Origin: an uncultured Oscillospiraceae bacterium
GTDB lineage: Bacteria; Bacillota; Clostridia; Oscillospirales; Oscillospiraceae
Assembly: GCA_934561515.1 (NCBI GenBank)
Contig: CAKTGM010000008.1
Span: forward strand, 1-62,353
Length of the DNA: 62,353 nt
Direction: 5' to 3'
The position numbers and the translations under genes were made by a program. The notes under the pieces are model-generated. The model did not search any database. It was not told the origin of the DNA and worked only from the letters and a program-made list of their open reading frames with translations. Of the stretch, positions 6,436 through 14,051 are shown piece after piece. Positions within the stretch are counted from its first letter, which is position 1. The number at the start of each line of letters is the position of its first letter.

Positions 6436-8107
6436 GCTGGGATTTGCCTACCTGCGTCTCTCCAACGAAGAGGCTCAGGGCGGGGAATCGTCCAGTATTA
6501 CGAACCAGCGCATGATCGTACAGAACTACTGCAAACAGAACGGCATCACTTTGGTGCGGGAATTTGTGGATGACGGCTACTCCGGCGGCAACTTCGACCG
6601 CCCGGCCTTTCAGGAGATGATGAAGCAGCTCCAGCAGGGCAAGGCCAACACGGTCATCACCAAAGACCTGTCCCGTTTGGGGCGTGATATGCGGGAAGCC
6701 AGCTACTACGCGGAGCAGTTCTTCCCGGAGCACGGCATCCACTATATTGCTATCTCGGACAACTTCGATACCGAGCGTGAAAACCTTATGGCTCCCTTCC
6801 TTTTTGCCATGAACGAGGTCTACCTGCGGGACAGCTCCCGCAAGGTCAAGGATGTGATCCGCAGCAAGCGGGAGAACGGCCAGTACTGCGCCTGCCCTCC
6901 CTACGGCTACCGCAAGGACAACCAGAACAAGCACCGCTTGGCTCCCGATGAGATGACAGCTCCTGTGGTGCTGAGGATCTTCGAGCAGGCAGCCAAGGGC
7001 GATTCCTCCCGGAAAATCGCTCTGGATCTCAACGAGGATGGAGTCATTCCTCCCTTGAAGTACCGGGTGCTGTACCGGGACGAGTTCAGCGAGGAAGGAG
7101 CGGCTCGGGCATCGGATCTGTGGAACTATACGACGGTCAAGCGCATTTTGAAAAACCCGGTCTATCTGGGTCATACTCTCCTGGGCAAGAGCAAGAAGGT
7201 CAGCGTCAAGTCCAAGAAAAAAGTCCCGGTTCCCCGGGAGGATTGGGCGGTAACAGAGAATACCCATCCGCCGCTGGTGTCCAACAATCTCTATGAGCGG
7301 GCACAGGCCAACCTTGGACGGGGCTCCCGGGATTACCGGGCTTACGACCATGTGCGCAAAAGCATCTTCTCCGGCATCGCCGTCTGCTCCAAGTGCGGCT
7401 ATTCCCTGTGTTCCTGCGGGACAGTCTACAAGGGAGAGCGGGAGAAGTACTGGTATCTCTCCTGCACCCATCAGCGGCAGGACATCGCCGATCCCTGCAC
7501 CGGCGTCCGGGTGCGGTACGCCGACCTGTTGGAGATCGTGCGGCAGGAATTGAACAGCCTGCTGGCGCTGACAGACAAGCAGGTGGAAGCTCTCGTCAAA
7601 GAGGCTTTGCGGCGGGCAGGTGCCAACGAAAACCCGAAGGCGCTGCGGCAGAAGCGGGAGAAAATCGAGGCACGGATCGGCACCATCGACAAGATCGTCA
7701 CCAAGCTCTACACGGACAACGCCGAAGGCCGTTTGGATGACGAACGACTGCAGCGCATGGTGGCAGATCTGGAAAAGGAGTCCGTCGGTCTGCAGGCCGC
7801 ATTGGATTCGCTGACCATTTCAAGGTCGGCGGAGGAGATCGAGTCCAGCTATGCCAACTTCTTTTCTCTGGCTCGGGAGTACACGCAAATTCAGGAATTG
7901 GATCGCGAGACCTTGCTGACCTTTGTGGAGCGTATTGAGATCGGACCCAAGAAATATCCCGAAGGAACGGTCAAGGCAACACACCGAAATCAGCCCTACC
8001 GGCAGAGCATCCGCATCGTCTACAAGTTCATCGGAGAGGTGGCTGAGGAGCCTGTCCGGGAGCTTCCGGCGATGTCCGTGAGCGAGGCAAATGATACGCC
8101 AGCCTGA
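6416..8107 (+). CDS. Large serine recombinase (site-specific recombinase/integrase)
   Basis: A complete 563-residue large serine recombinase. The resolvase domain (about 8-160) has the nucleophile S16 in YLRLSNEE and the arginines of the ITKDLSRLGRD segment. The recombinase domain follows (PPYGYRKD to about residue 270), then a zinc-ribbon-type segment with CSKCGYSLCSCG and a later YLSCTHQ, and a long coiled coil (about 390-470). It catalyses integration and excision between attachment sites, and its gene lies against the element's right junction, so it is the likely integrase of the whole element. Its own promoter overlaps the previous small ORF, and its ribosome site and start codon lie in the loop of a 13-bp perfect hairpin. 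Nothing in it is broken. Confidence 0.93.
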   Translation: MRNDKLTLGFAYLRLSNEEAQGGESSSITNQRMIVQNYCKQNGITLVREFVDDGYSGGNFDRPAFQEMMKQLQQGKANTVITKDLSRLGRDMREASYYAEQFFPEHGIHYIAISDNFDTERENLMAPFLFAMNEVYLRDSSRKVKDVIRSKRENGQYCACPPYGYRKDNQNKHRLAPDEMTAPVVLRIFEQAAKGDSSRKIALDLNEDGVIPPLKYRVLYRDEFSEEGAARASDLWNYTTVKRILKNPVYLGHTLLGKSKKVSVKSKKKVPVPREDWAVTENTHPPLVSNNLYERAQANLGRGSRDYRAYDHVRKSIFSGIAVCSKCGYSLCSCGTVYKGEREKYWYLSCTHQRQDIADPCTGVRVRYADLLEIVRQELNSLLALTDKQVEALVKEALRRAGANENPKALRQKREKIEARIGTIDKIVTKLYTDNAEGRLDDERLQRMVADLEKESVGLQAALDSLTISRSAEEIESSYANFFSLAREYTQIQELDRETLLTFVERIEIGPKKYPEGTVKATHRNQPYRQSIRIVYKFIGEVAEEPVRELPAMSVSEANDTPA

Positions 8108-8131
8108 GTTGCTAGAAATTTGCGAGCCAGC

Positions 8132-8154
8132 AAACCCTTGGGGCGCAAGGGTTT
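8132..8154 (+). terminator. Inverted repeat after the serine recombinase
   Basis: AAACCCTT (8132-8139) pairs with AAGGGTTT (8147-8154) around a 7-base loop, 25 bp after the recombinase stop. There is no long T-run, so it may be a weak terminator or part of the attachment site. Confidence 0.45.
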
Positions 8155-8183
8155 CAAAATCGCAAGATGGAGAAGGAACATCA

Positions 8184-8303
8184 AGGGAGATGGGCGTCAA
8201 CCTCAAGGAGGGCTACAACGGCGATCTCACCTCCCGCGAGGCCGGCTCCGTCGGCGGCCAGATGGTCAAGAAGATGATCGAGAGCTACGAGAAGAGCCTG
8301 TAA
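8184..8303 (+). pseudogene. C-terminal fragment of an alpha/beta-type small acid-soluble spore protein
   Basis: The last 39 codons before the TAA at 8301 encode EMGVNLKEGYNGDLTSR followed by EAGSVGGQMVKKMIE, the second conserved half of alpha/beta-type SASPs (GVNL, TSR, GSVGG, MVKRM-like helix). These small proteins coat and protect DNA in spores. The first half with its start codon is missing. Upstream the frame runs into element DNA with no similarity, and the only in-frame ATG (8091) overlaps the recombinase end and lacks a ribosome site. The element has therefore split the gene near the boundary between its two helices. A strong terminator follows, as expected for the native 3' end. Confidence 0.85.
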
Positions 8304-8324
8304 GGACTTCTTCCCGGTATAGAA

Positions 8325-8353
8325 GGGCGCGGCCAACAGGCCGCGCCTTTTTT
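8325..8353 (+). terminator. Rho-independent terminator of the SASP gene
   Basis: GGCGCGGCC (8326-8334) and GGCCGCGCC (8339-8347) form a 9-bp stem with an AACA loop, followed by six T. Confidence 0.92.
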
Positions 8354-8414
8354 GCGCTGCGGCGGCAAAACAAATCAAGAAGGCGGGGGATTTGCCCAAT
8401 GCCTTGTTGCCATC

Positions 8415-8430
8415 TGACAAACTTCTGTCA
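8415..8430. promoter_or_regulatory. TGACA-N6-TGTCA palindrome upstream of the sigma-54 activator gene
   Basis: TGACA (8415-8419) and TGTCA (8426-8430), nested inside a wider TTGCCA...TGGCAG inverted repeat, lie just upstream of the -35 box. A similar motif is upstream of cstA (28842-28858). Confidence 0.4.
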
Positions 8431-8447
8431 AATTTGGCAGAACCCTC

Positions 8448-8476
8448 TTGTGCCCGGCGGCGCGATGCGGTATAAT
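8448..8476 (+). promoter_or_regulatory. Sigma-70-type promoter of the sigma-54 activator gene
   Basis: TTGTGC (8448-8453), a 17-base spacer and a perfect TATAAT (8471-8476) precede the gene by about 60 bp. Confidence 0.7.
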
Positions 8477-8539
8477 CTTCGGTGAATTGAGGATTGAATA
8501 TTCAAGTTTACGATGACTTCTGCTGAGAAAGGAACGATC

Positions 8540-10261
8540 ATGTCTGCTCTGAAGGATATCCGCCCGTCGGTCGAGCGCTTTGTCACGGCGGTGAGCAATT
8601 CGATGCGCTTAGAGGTTGCCGTGTTCGACAGCGACAGCCAGCTTTTTTACTGCACGCCGACCTATGTGAAGAAAAAGGGCCGCACGGTCCATACGCCCTC
8701 GCTGCGCGAGGTCATGGAAAACGGAAGCGTGCTGGTCAACAAGCCCGGCGAGATGGCCTCGTGCATCGGCTGCCGCTTCAAAACGCACTGCCCCTCTACG
8801 ATCGAGATCCTCTGCTGCATCCGCGCGGATACGAGCATTGCGGGCGTGCTGGCCTTCACCTCCTTCACCAAGGAGGGGCAGAAGCGCATCACGGAAAATA
8901 CGACCGTCTACCTCAACGCGATCACGGAGCTTGCCAATATGATCGGCAGCCTGCTCGTTTCGCACAGCGGCGGGACAAGCCCGGTCAATCTGGACGCAAA
9001 TCTGCTCGCCTCGATGGAGCTGTGCAGCCAGCCGATGCTCCTCACCGACGCGCACGGCGTCATTTTGCAGTACAATCAGCTGGCGGAAAACCTCTTCAAC
9101 GTCTGCAATATTTCCTCGACCTCGCTCTGGCAGCTCTTCCCCCAGTCGGTCGTCAAGCGCATCATGGAGGGCAACAACCTCTACGAAAAGAGCGTCAACA
9201 TCGGCTCGGCGACCACGAAGATCTCCACCCGCGCCATCGTGGCGGACGATCAGGTGACGGGCTTTTTCATCCGCCTGTCCGACAATCTCTACAAGCCGTC
9301 GAAGGACACGAGCTATTTTGAGGGCATCATCGGCTCAAGCCCTGCCATCACCCGCGTGCAGAAGGTCATCAAGCGCATCGCCGACAGCCCGACGCCCATT
9401 CTCATCACGGGCGAGACGGGAACCGGCAAGGAGCTGATCGCGCGCGCCATCCACGAGCAGAGTGGGCGCAACAAGTATCCCTTTGTCGCCATCAACTGCT
9501 CGAGCATCCCGGAAAACCTATTTGAAAGCGAGCTCTTCGGCTACGAGGAGGGCTCGTTCACGGGCGCGAAAAAGGGCGGCAAGATCGGCAAGATCGAGAT
9601 GGCGCAGGGCGGCACGCTCTTTCTCGATGAGATCGGCGAAATGCCGCTTTTCGCCCAGCCGAAGCTGCTGCGCATTTTGCAGGAATACGAGCTTGAGCGC
9701 ATCGGCTCGAGCAAGAAGATCCACCTCGATATCCGCATCATCGCCGCGACGAACCGAGACCTTGCCGACATGGTGGACGAGGGCAGGTTCCGCAGCGACC
9801 TCTACTACCGCATCAACGTCATCAATCTGGAGCTGCCGCCGCTGCGCGCCCGCAAGGATGATATTATCCCGCTGGCGGAAAACTACCTCAAAAAGCTCAA
9901 GATGAAGATGGATACGCCCCTTGCCTCCATCTCGCCCGAGGCCTACGAGCTGCTGCTGGACTACGACTGGCCCGGCAACATCCGCCAGCTGCAAAACGTT
10001 GTGGAATACGCGGCGAACCTCTGCGAGTCCGACACGCTGCTGCCCTCCGACCTGCCCGCGGCCGTCCGCGAGCGCGGGAGCACGCAGAGCCGTCCTGCCG
10101 CGCGCCTGTCGCCGGGCGGCTCGCGCGACGAGGAGATCATGGCGCTGCTCGAAAAGTACGGCTACACGCTCGAGGGCAAAAAGAAGATCGCCGAGGAGCT
10201 GGGCATCAGCCTGCGCACGCTCTACCGCCGCATCAGCAGCCTGCAAGGCGACGGCGAGTGA
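8540..10261 (+). CDS. Sigma-54-dependent transcriptional activator
   Basis: The 573-residue protein has three parts. The N-terminal sensory region includes a cysteine cluster (C75, C78, C84, C92, C93) followed by a PAS-like segment. The AAA+ domain has Walker A GETGTGKE, the sigma-54 contact loop as GSFTGA instead of GAFTGA, and GGTLFLDEIGEM as Walker B. A C-terminal Fis-type helix-turn-helix ends in ISLRTLYRRI. The start at 8540 is preferred over the ATG at 8513 because AAAGGA lies 7 bases upstream. It should activate RNA polymerase carrying sigma-54 at the perfect -24/-12 site in front of the adjacent antiporter gene. The cysteine cluster could bind metal or an iron-sulfur group; the signal is unknown. 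Confidence 0.92.
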   Translation: MSALKDIRPSVERFVTAVSNSMRLEVAVFDSDSQLFYCTPTYVKKKGRTVHTPSLREVMENGSVLVNKPGEMASCIGCRFKTHCPSTIEILCCIRADTSIAGVLAFTSFTKEGQKRITENTTVYLNAITELANMIGSLLVSHSGGTSPVNLDANLLASMELCSQPMLLTDAHGVILQYNQLAENLFNVCNISSTSLWQLFPQSVVKRIMEGNNLYEKSVNIGSATTKISTRAIVADDQVTGFFIRLSDNLYKPSKDTSYFEGIIGSSPAITRVQKVIKRIADSPTPILITGETGTGKELIARAIHEQSGRNKYPFVAINCSSIPENLFESELFGYEEGSFTGAKKGGKIGKIEMAQGGTLFLDEIGEMPLFAQPKLLRILQEYELERIGSSKKIHLDIRIIAATNRDLADMVDEGRFRSDLYYRINVINLELPPLRARKDDIIPLAENYLKKLKMKMDTPLASISPEAYELLLDYDWPGNIRQLQNVVEYAANLCESDTLLPSDLPAAVRERGSTQSRPAARLSPGGSRDEEIMALLEKYGYTLEGKKKIAEELGISLRTLYRRISSLQGDGE

Positions 10262-10280
10262 AAAATGAATGTTCATTTAT

Positions 10281-10325
10281 TGCCAAAAAATGGCACAGCT
10301 TTATAAAGCTGTGTCATTTTTGGCA
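10281..10325 (+). terminator. Terminator after the sigma-54 activator gene
   Basis: CACAGCTT (10294-10301) and AAGCTGTG (10306-10313) form a stem with a four-base loop, extended outward by a TGCCA.../...TGGCA arm and followed by a run of five or six T. Confidence 0.8.
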
Positions 10326-10613
10326 TCTGCTTGGCAAGGAAGACGGTGATTTGCGCAGATCGATCATTTTGCCAGAATGGATAAATGATTTTTTTTGAAG
10401 CGGAAACGAGCGTATTTTTCCTGTCATTCCAAGCGAATCCTTATACTTTTTCAATATAGGCAAAGAAAATCGGGATACAGTGAATTTTTTGGCACATCAT
10501 TTGCTTTTACTACAGTACAGATCACCTTAGTGTCCCGTCTTGTGGGTCTGGGAAAAGCCGGTTAAGTTTCCAGACGTGTGGCGGGAACAAGGACGTATTT
10601 AGGAGGATAAAAA
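10326..10613 (+). other. Intergenic region with sigma-54 promoter and structured leader
   Basis: Between the terminator and the antiporter gene there is no ORF. It holds TGGCA-like half-sites (possible activator sites), the sigma-54 promoter at 10490 and a leader of about 95 bases. In the leader, GTCTGG(G)AAA (10546-10555) pairs with TTTCCAGAC (10567-10575), and TCCCG (10533-10537) with CGGGA (10582-10586). Confidence 0.6.
10490..10504 (+). promoter_or_regulatory. Sigma-54 (-24/-12) promoter of the NhaC-type antiporter gene
   Basis: TGGCAC (10490-10495), five bases and TTGC (10501-10504) match the sigma-54 consensus exactly, including the invariant GG and GC ten bases apart. The neighbouring upstream gene encodes a sigma-54 activator. 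Confidence 0.88.
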
Positions 10614-12209
10614 ATGGACGTTAACTATGGCCTATTGGCGCTGCTCCCGCCTGTGGTTGCAATTACGCTCTGCTTCGCAACCAAGCAGGTACTCGTCTCC
10701 ATGTTCGCCGGTATTTTCGTCGGCGCACTGGTCATTTCCGGTTGGAATCCGCTCAGCGCTGTGGCGCTCTCGCTGCAGACCCTTGCTGAAAATATGGCGG
10801 ATAACGTGATCCTGCTCTTGTTCACACTGTTCATGGGCGTTGGCATCTCCTTCATCTGGAAGCTCGGCGGCAGCTTCGCTCTGGCGGAAGCGGCCAAGAA
10901 GAAATTCAAGAAGAGACGCTCCGTGTGCCTCGGCACGTGGATTCTCGGTATGCTCTGCTCCGTGAACGACTGTCTGGTCGCTGCGGTCGACGGCAACGTC
11001 TTCCGCGATATCTGCAAGGACTACCGCATTTCTTCCGAGAAGTTCTCTTACGTGCTCGACTCCACCGCCGCTCCCGCGGCCGCGCTGTTCATCTCTGACT
11101 GGATCGCTTACCAGATCAGCATGATCGGCCAGGGTCTCGACGCCGCCGGCATCACCGGTACCACCGCCGTCAGCGCGTACATCAACGGTCTTCCCTTCAA
11201 TATGTACTCCATCCTGACGCTCATCTTCGTCGGTATCATGATGTACACCGGCCGCGACTACGGCCCGATGCTCAAGGCTGAGGTCCGCGCGCTCACCACG
11301 GGCGAGTTCAACGGCCCCGAGGCCAAGCCCATGCTGGATGTCGGCTCCGAGCTTGGCGAGGCCAAGCAGACCAAGCCCATGATCCGCAGCTTCGTGCTCC
11401 CCATCGCCGTTGCCTTCATCGTTATCATCAGCGGCATCCTTTACACCGGCATCACCAACCCTGACCGCACTGCCTCCGGCCTGATGGCCATCCTCGATGC
11501 CTGCGATGCGCAGCTCGCTCTGTATTGGGGCTCCTTCGCCATGGCGCTCATGGGCATCATCATCGCGCTCACTTCCAAGATCATGTCCTTCGAAGAGACC
11601 ATGACCACCGTTGTTGACGGCTTCAAGCTCATGAGCATGACCGGCGCGATCCTCGTTCTCGCATGGTCCCTCGGCGCCATCACCAAGAGCATGGGCCTCG
11701 GCAACTTCGTGGCGACCTATGTCGGCGGCAACATCCCCACCGGTCTGCTTCCGCTGCTGGTTCTGGTCTGCTCCTGCCTCGTTGCATTTGCTACCGGTAC
11801 CTCCTGGGGCACCATGGCCATCATGACCCCGCTCGCCATCCAGCTCGGCTACGCCATCACCGGCGACGCCATCTTTGCCACCGGTATGACCGGCGCCGTC
11901 CTTTCCGGCGCGATCTTCGGCGATCACTGCTCCCCCGTGTCCGATACCACCGTTATGGCCTCCATCTTCTCCGGTGCTGACCATATCGACCACGTCGGTA
12001 CGCAGGTGCCCTATGCCGCAACCGTCATCAGCGTTATCGCTGTTCTGTACGTGATCTTCGGCTTCACCGAGCTGTCCCCGTTCATCCTGCTTGCCATCGG
12101 TATCGTCGCGCTGTACTTCCTGCAGATCATCCTGCACAAGTTCTCCATGAAGAAGTACAACATTGACCCGAACTACACCAAGTTCATGACGGAAGAGCAC
12201 AAGAAGTAA
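10614..12209 (+). CDS. NhaC-family Na+/H+ antiporter-type transporter
   Basis: The 531-residue protein is strongly hydrophobic with about 11-12 predicted membrane helices. It shows NhaC-family traits such as SVNDCLVAAVDGN in the first half and the ATGTSWGTMAIMTP segment in the second. Relatives exchange Na+ for H+ or for small organic acids; the substrate cannot be read from the sequence. TAGGAGG upstream of the ATG fixes the start. Transcription should come from the sigma-54 promoter 120 bp upstream, driven by the preceding activator, so uptake or efflux is probably switched by whatever that regulator senses. Codon use is more even (GCT, GGT, CTG) than in most neighbours, as often seen in highly expressed genes. 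Confidence 0.88.
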   Translation: MDVNYGLLALLPPVVAITLCFATKQVLVSMFAGIFVGALVISGWNPLSAVALSLQTLAENMADNVILLLFTLFMGVGISFIWKLGGSFALAEAAKKKFKKRRSVCLGTWILGMLCSVNDCLVAAVDGNVFRDICKDYRISSEKFSYVLDSTAAPAAALFISDWIAYQISMIGQGLDAAGITGTTAVSAYINGLPFNMYSILTLIFVGIMMYTGRDYGPMLKAEVRALTTGEFNGPEAKPMLDVGSELGEAKQTKPMIRSFVLPIAVAFIVIISGILYTGITNPDRTASGLMAILDACDAQLALYWGSFAMALMGIIIALTSKIMSFEETMTTVVDGFKLMSMTGAILVLAWSLGAITKSMGLGNFVATYVGGNIPTGLLPLLVLVCSCLVAFATGTSWGTMAIMTPLAIQLGYAITGDAIFATGMTGAVLSGAIFGDHCSPVSDTTVMASIFSGADHIDHVGTQVPYAATVISVIAVLYVIFGFTELSPFILLAIGIVALYFLQIILHKFSMKKYNIDPNYTKFMTEEHKK

Positions 12210-12255
12210 GCATTCTTGTGATGGGGCGGCGTTGACCGGAAACGTTGCCAGAGAA

Positions 12256-12286
12256 AGGGCCGCTGAAATTCAGCGGCCCTTTTTTT
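12256..12286 (+). terminator. Rho-independent terminator after the antiporter gene
   Basis: AGGGCCGCTG (12256-12265) and CAGCGGCCCT (12271-12280) with a 5-base loop are followed by seven T. Confidence 0.93.
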
Positions 12287-12397
12287 GTGCAAGATACACG
12301 GAACGTAAAAAAGACGCGGGAAGAGACGATTTTCCACTTGCAGCTTTCGTTCTTTTATGTTAATATTTTATTCGAGATAAGCTTTTGGAGTGATACT

Positions 12398-13117
12398 GTG
12401 AAGCGAGGACCGTATTCCAAGGGAATTCTGATGAAGCGGAAGATCCTGAGCGCATCGGCAAAGATCTTTCTGGAAAAAGGATATGCCGGAACATCGAGTA
12501 AGATGGTTTCCGACCTTGTCGGCGTGTCGAACGGCTCGCCGTTCTTTCATTATGGCAACAAGGAGGGCGTGCTGCTTGAGATGGTCAAGTGGATGTTCGC
12601 CGGCCAGTTCCGCACGGCGGAGCAGCTGCTGGGCGATGTGAGCGACCCGCTGATGCTCTACGGGATGGAAACGTCGCTGCAAATGCACATCGCCGAGCTT
12701 TCCGAGCCGCTGCGCGAGCTGTACGTCACGGCCTACACGCTGCCGCTGACCTCGGCCTACATCAACGAAGGCATGGTGGAAAAGCTCTCGGCCATTTTCA
12801 GCGACTTCCTGCCCGGCGCGGAGCGGAAGGACTGGTTCGCCTGCGAGCTGGCGACCGCCGGCATCACGCGCAGCTATACGACCGTGCCCTGCACGGCCGA
12901 CTACCCGATGGCAGAGAAGCTGCGCAACTATCTCTCCTGCTGCTATAAGATCTTCGACGTGCCGAAGGAGCGCTACGAGCCGGTCATCGAGCAGGTGGCG
13001 CGCATCGACCTGACGGAGACGGCGCGCGGCATCATCGACGAGACCGTGCGCGAGGTGGACGCGGGCTACGAGGCTGCCATGGCGGGGCTCGACGCGCCGA
13101 ACGCGGTCGGCGGATAA
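12398..13117 (+). CDS. TetR/AcrR-family transcriptional regulator
   Basis: From a GTG start with GGAG nine bases upstream the product is 239 residues. The N-terminal TetR helix-turn-helix is clear: ILSASAKIFLEKGYAGTSSKMVSDLVGVSNGS in family terms, with the turn at about residues 35-55 and the FFHYGNKEGVLLEM continuation. The C-terminal ligand domain (about 70-239) is not assignable to a known effector. A longer frame from a TTG at 12245 would run through the preceding terminator and is rejected. It lies between the antiporter gene and a DUF5662 gene and is separated from both by terminator-like hairpins, so it is probably monocistronic. Target genes unknown. Confidence 0.85.
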   Translation: MKRGPYSKGILMKRKILSASAKIFLEKGYAGTSSKMVSDLVGVSNGSPFFHYGNKEGVLLEMVKWMFAGQFRTAEQLLGDVSDPLMLYGMETSLQMHIAELSEPLRELYVTAYTLPLTSAYINEGMVEKLSAIFSDFLPGAERKDWFACELATAGITRSYTTVPCTADYPMAEKLRNYLSCCYKIFDVPKERYEPVIEQVARIDLTETARGIIDETVREVDAGYEAAMAGLDAPNAVGG

Positions 13118-13131
13118 AAGAACAAAACCAT

Positions 13132-13164
13132 GCGGGAGCCGGGACAAAACGTCCCGGCTCCCGC
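13132..13164 (+). terminator. Strong hairpin after the TetR gene
   Basis: GCGGGAGCCGGGAC (13132-13145) and its exact complement (13151-13164) form a 14-bp stem around five bases. There is no T-run after it. Confidence 0.6.
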
Positions 13165-13304
13165 CGCTTCGGAGGAAAAAGAACGCGCACGCTCGCTGCG
13201 CGCGGCGGGAGCGAGGCCGCCTCTGCCGCGCGCAGGAGACAAAAGGGCAGGGGATATGCCGCCCTTGCAGACAGCTTGCGCAGAAATTGCTTAAAAATAC
13301 GCGA

Positions 13305-13332
13305 TTGATTTTTCAAATTATTGCGATATAAT
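13305..13332 (+). promoter_or_regulatory. Promoter of the DUF5662 gene
   Basis: TTGATT (13305-13310), a 16-base spacer and TATAAT (13327-13332) lie about 70 bp upstream of the gene. Confidence 0.6.
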
Positions 13333-13401
13333 CTTTTTATATATGCGCGCCCGCGCTGCAAAGCGGCGGGCGCATCTCCATGAGCACGGGGAGGGAAGCC
13401 T

Positions 13402-13956
13402 ATGCGCGCCTTGGCGCATTTCAGAACCATCACGCAGCACCGCCATCTGGTGTGCAGATACTGCTTCCGGCTGGGGCTTTACCGGCAGGGACTGGCGCAC
13501 GATCTGAGCAAGTACAGCCCGAAGGAGTTCTGGCGCGGCGTAAAATACTATCAGGGCAACCGCAGCCCGAACGACGCCGAGCGCCGCGAAAACGGCGTGA
13601 GCCTTGCCTGGCTCCACCACAAGGGCCGCAACCGCCACCACTTTGAGTACTGGATCGACTACTGCATCGCTCCCGACGGCAGGGTCTATATGGGCGGGTG
13701 CAAAATGCCGCTGAAATATGTCGCCGAAATGTTCTGCGACCGCATCGCCGCCTGCAAGGTCTATCAGGGCGCGGCCTATACCGACGCTTCGGCCTACGAC
13801 TACTACATCCGCTCCCAAAAGCATATCCTCATCCACCCCGAGACCGGCGCGCTCATCGAGCAGATGCTGCTCGTTCTCAAGGAGCAGGGGGAGCAGGCGG
13901 CCTTCGCCCATGTGCGCGCGCTGCTTGCGCAGGAACGGAAAACGAAGGAAAGCTGA
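13402..13956 (+). CDS. DUF5662 family protein
   Basis: The 184-residue protein has two histidine-rich motifs, HDLSKYSPKEFW near residue 34 and HHKGRNRHHFEYW near residue 73, arranged as in DUF5662 proteins. HD-domain hydrolases show a similar HD and HH pattern, so metal binding is plausible but unproven. A GGGAGG ribosome site and its own TATAAT promoter support the start. It stands alone between a regulator and the molybdenum cofactor cluster, and no link in function to either side is evident. Confidence 0.8.
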   Translation: MRALAHFRTITQHRHLVCRYCFRLGLYRQGLAHDLSKYSPKEFWRGVKYYQGNRSPNDAERRENGVSLAWLHHKGRNRHHFEYWIDYCIAPDGRVYMGGCKMPLKYVAEMFCDRIAACKVYQGAAYTDASAYDYYIRSQKHILIHPETGALIEQMLLVLKEQGEQAAFAHVRALLAQERKTKES

Positions 13957-14051
13957 CGACTTTCCCCGTTTGGCTTGCAATCTGCTACTTTTGAGAGTAA
14001 AATACTGCTATCATTTTTTATCATTCTTTTTAAGAGGACGGACAAGTATCA

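Larger units (their letters stand above)
1..8190. mobile_element. Right-hand part of an integrated mobile element inserted in a SASP gene
   Basis: The stretch left of about 8190 differs from the rest of the window. It is AT-richer on its left half, carries a tyrosine recombinase relic, a TnpW-like ORF and a large serine recombinase, and stops abruptly inside the coding sequence of a spore protein gene whose 5' part is missing. The serine recombinase ends less than 100 bp from that junction, the usual place for the integrase of such elements. Cargo seen here is a GHKL ATPase, an AAA/DUF4143 ATPase and a GIY-YIG protein. The left end, the second attachment site and any conjugation genes lie outside the window. 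The exact right boundary is inferred from where SASP similarity begins, not from a matched pair of att sites. Confidence 0.7.

Noticed and set aside
8091..8303. A complete small protein gene starting at the ATG at 8091
   Set aside because: There is no ribosome site, the first 30 residues have no SASP similarity, and the start overlaps the recombinase end. Only the SASP part from about 8184 is real.
10632..12200. Long open frame on the minus strand across the antiporter gene
   Set aside because: Its product is rich in His, Asp, Gly and Glu and has no family features. It mirrors a well-supported membrane protein gene and lacks a ribosome site. The high third-position GC of the real gene explains the openness.
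12245..12397. N-terminal extension of the TetR protein from a TTG
   Set aside because: It would be translated through a strong terminator hairpin. The GTG at 12398 has a ribosome site and gives a normal TetR N-terminus.
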